This document shows positions 63,218-64,000 of a DNA stretch of 64,000 nucleotides, piece after piece. The notes below the pieces were generated by a model. That model had not been told where the DNA came from and did no database searches. It was given only the letters and a program-made list of their open reading frames with translations. The DNA comes from Maribellus sediminis (lineage in GTDB: Bacteria > Bacteroidota > Bacteroidia > Bacteroidales > Prolixibacteraceae): positions 62,001-126,000 of the forward strand of contig NZ_WXUB01000001.1 of the NCBI RefSeq assembly GCF_011799805.1, written 5' to 3'. The stretch's first letter is position 1. The number at the start of each line of letters is the position of its first letter. The position numbers and the translations under genes were made by a program.

Positions 63218-64000
63218 TCATTTGCTACTGTTTGTTTTGGATCTTTTGTACCCATCGAAAAGAACGGAACCTAACAGAACTAAAATCAAGATATAGAAAC
63301 TGTATTGCGAGAAAAGGTTTGCATTGTAATAATGCCCCGGATGAAAAACAAATTCTACTTTATGATCGCCCCGAGGAATTTCGATCCCTCTCAACACATA
63401 ATTCACCCGGTAAATTTCGGCTTCTTTACCATCGATGTAGGCTTTCCAGTCGGGGTAATAAACCTCTGAAAAAACAGCAAGCCCGTTTTTGTCAGAACTG
63501 GAAGTATACGACATTCTATCCGGGGAATAATCATCGAGAGTTATCGATCCGTTAATACTGTTTCCTTCAGCTATTGATTTAAGTTTGTCTTTGTTTGTTG
63601 TCCTGATCACCGCTGTATTGGTGACATCGATATCGTTTAATGCGAGTATCTCGTCGTTTGGATTATCAACCCATTTAACGGAATCGACAAACCAGGCATC
63701 TCCCATCACAGCAGGATTGGTTTGAACACCGTTTTGGGTAATAAAATATTTGGCATTTAACATGTTCAAAACCGGCATGTGCATTTTACCGATGTGCTGT
63801 TCAATCATGTCCTGATACCTCCGGAGTTTTACAGGATGATATCCTCCGATCGACTTATGGGCGTTGGCAGTTACATTTTCCTGGAATGGAGAACCGGCTA
63901 AATTGAAAACACGGTACTGTGTGAACTTATTAATGACATGTGTAAGCAGTGCCTCTTCTTCTTCTTTGTTTTTTGGATTAAATTTAGCGGTGTATTCGCT
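63218..64000 (-). CDS. YfhO-like membrane protein, 5' part outside the window
   Basis: The frame is open without a stop to base 64000, so only the C-terminal 260 residues are seen; an internal ATG at 63808 is not the start. Visible features are VFNLAGSPFQENVTANAHKS, IGGYHPVKLRRYQD, VLNMLNAKYFI, the YPDWKAYIDGKEAEIYRVNY and GDHKVEFVFHPG block, a final membrane helix (YSFYILILVLLGSVLF) and a basic tail. This is the soluble C-terminal region of YfhO/GT-C-like multi-membrane proteins of Bacteroidota, thought to act in lipid-linked glycosylation. Confidence 0.82.
   Translation of the reverse strand, partial: SEYTAKFNPKNKEEEEALLTHVINKFTQYRVFNLAGSPFQENVTANAHKSIGGYHPVKLRRYQDMIEQHIGKMHMPVLNMLNAKYFITQNGVQTNPAVMGDAWFVDSVKWVDNPNDEILALNDIDVTNTAVIRTTNKDKLKSIAEGNSINGSITLDDYSPDRMSYTSSSDKNGLAVFSEVYYPDWKAYIDGKEAEIYRVNYVLRGIEIPRGDHKVEFVFHPGHYYNANLFSQYSFYILILVLLGSVLFDGYKRSKTNSSK

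Overview
The window looks like a chromosomal segment of a Bacteroidota bacterium, most likely an environmental member of the Marinilabiliales/Prolixibacteraceae type (the lineage is inference). The evidence is type IX secretion genes (porW/sprE, porX, a possible porY), a TonB receptor paired with a DUF4249 lipoprotein, a DUF5020 outer-membrane channel, an ATP synthase a subunit with a His-rich signal-peptide extension, near absence of Shine-Dalgarno sites, and repeated matches to the Bacteroidota -7 box TAnnTTTG.

Layout. 1-9045: a cysteine desulfurase-SelD fusion (cut by the window edge), Mrp, and the T9SS pair PorW/PorX. 9212-9798: a HicA/HicB toxin-antitoxin pair. 9858-12682: Mla-type lipid transport genes diverging from a GDP-mannose pyrophosphorylase. 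12777-19328: a tetR-tolC-adaptor-RND efflux operon. 19566-23328: ispD, a DUF2461 gene, and a purine uptake pair. 23409-23957: a tRNA-Val locus containing one intact tRNA, two halves of another tRNA invaded by short palindromes, and a small GIY-YIG nuclease gene. 23977-29770: SnoaL-like, ThuA, TonB receptor and DUF4249 genes. 29876-36223: atpG-A-H-F-E-B with accessory membrane proteins and a bactofilin; the beta and epsilon genes are absent. 36416-42993: fabH, rpmF, yceD, a sensor kinase, dxs and coaX. 43150-45817: a membrane-anchored receiver protein, a peptide-type MFS transporter and a 3-methyladenine glycosylase. 45928-50041: wbpE-D-A-B, four steps toward UDP-GlcNAc(3NAc)A. 50067-52284: a DUF559 nuclease gene between two hairpin-rich repeats, a small unknown gene and a 21-bp-periodic repeat tract. 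52285-64000: an AT-rich surface polysaccharide cluster (nitroreductase, pyruvyl transferase, flippase, glycosyltransferases, LegB-like dehydratase, CBS-nucleotidyltransferase, and a truncated YfhO-like protein).

How the genes work together. PorW, PorX and the candidate PorY belong to assembly or regulation of T9SS. In Porphyromonas gingivalis, secreted T9SS cargo is anchored to A-LPS, whose synthesis needs Wbp-type sugar enzymes, so the wbp genes and the polysaccharide cluster may supply the surface glycan used for anchoring (inference). IspD and Dxs are both MEP-pathway enzymes.

The most unusual material is the set of short palindromes. A 20-bp unit of the form CCTGCCTRCCGGYAGGCAGG occurs three times as a clean insertion, and the uninterrupted version of each target is also present in the window. 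A second family (TCCGT...ACGGA) sits inside tRNA remnants, inside the repeats that flank the DUF559 gene, and inside the coding sequence of yceD. Small nuclease genes (GIY-YIG and DUF559) lie beside two of these loci.
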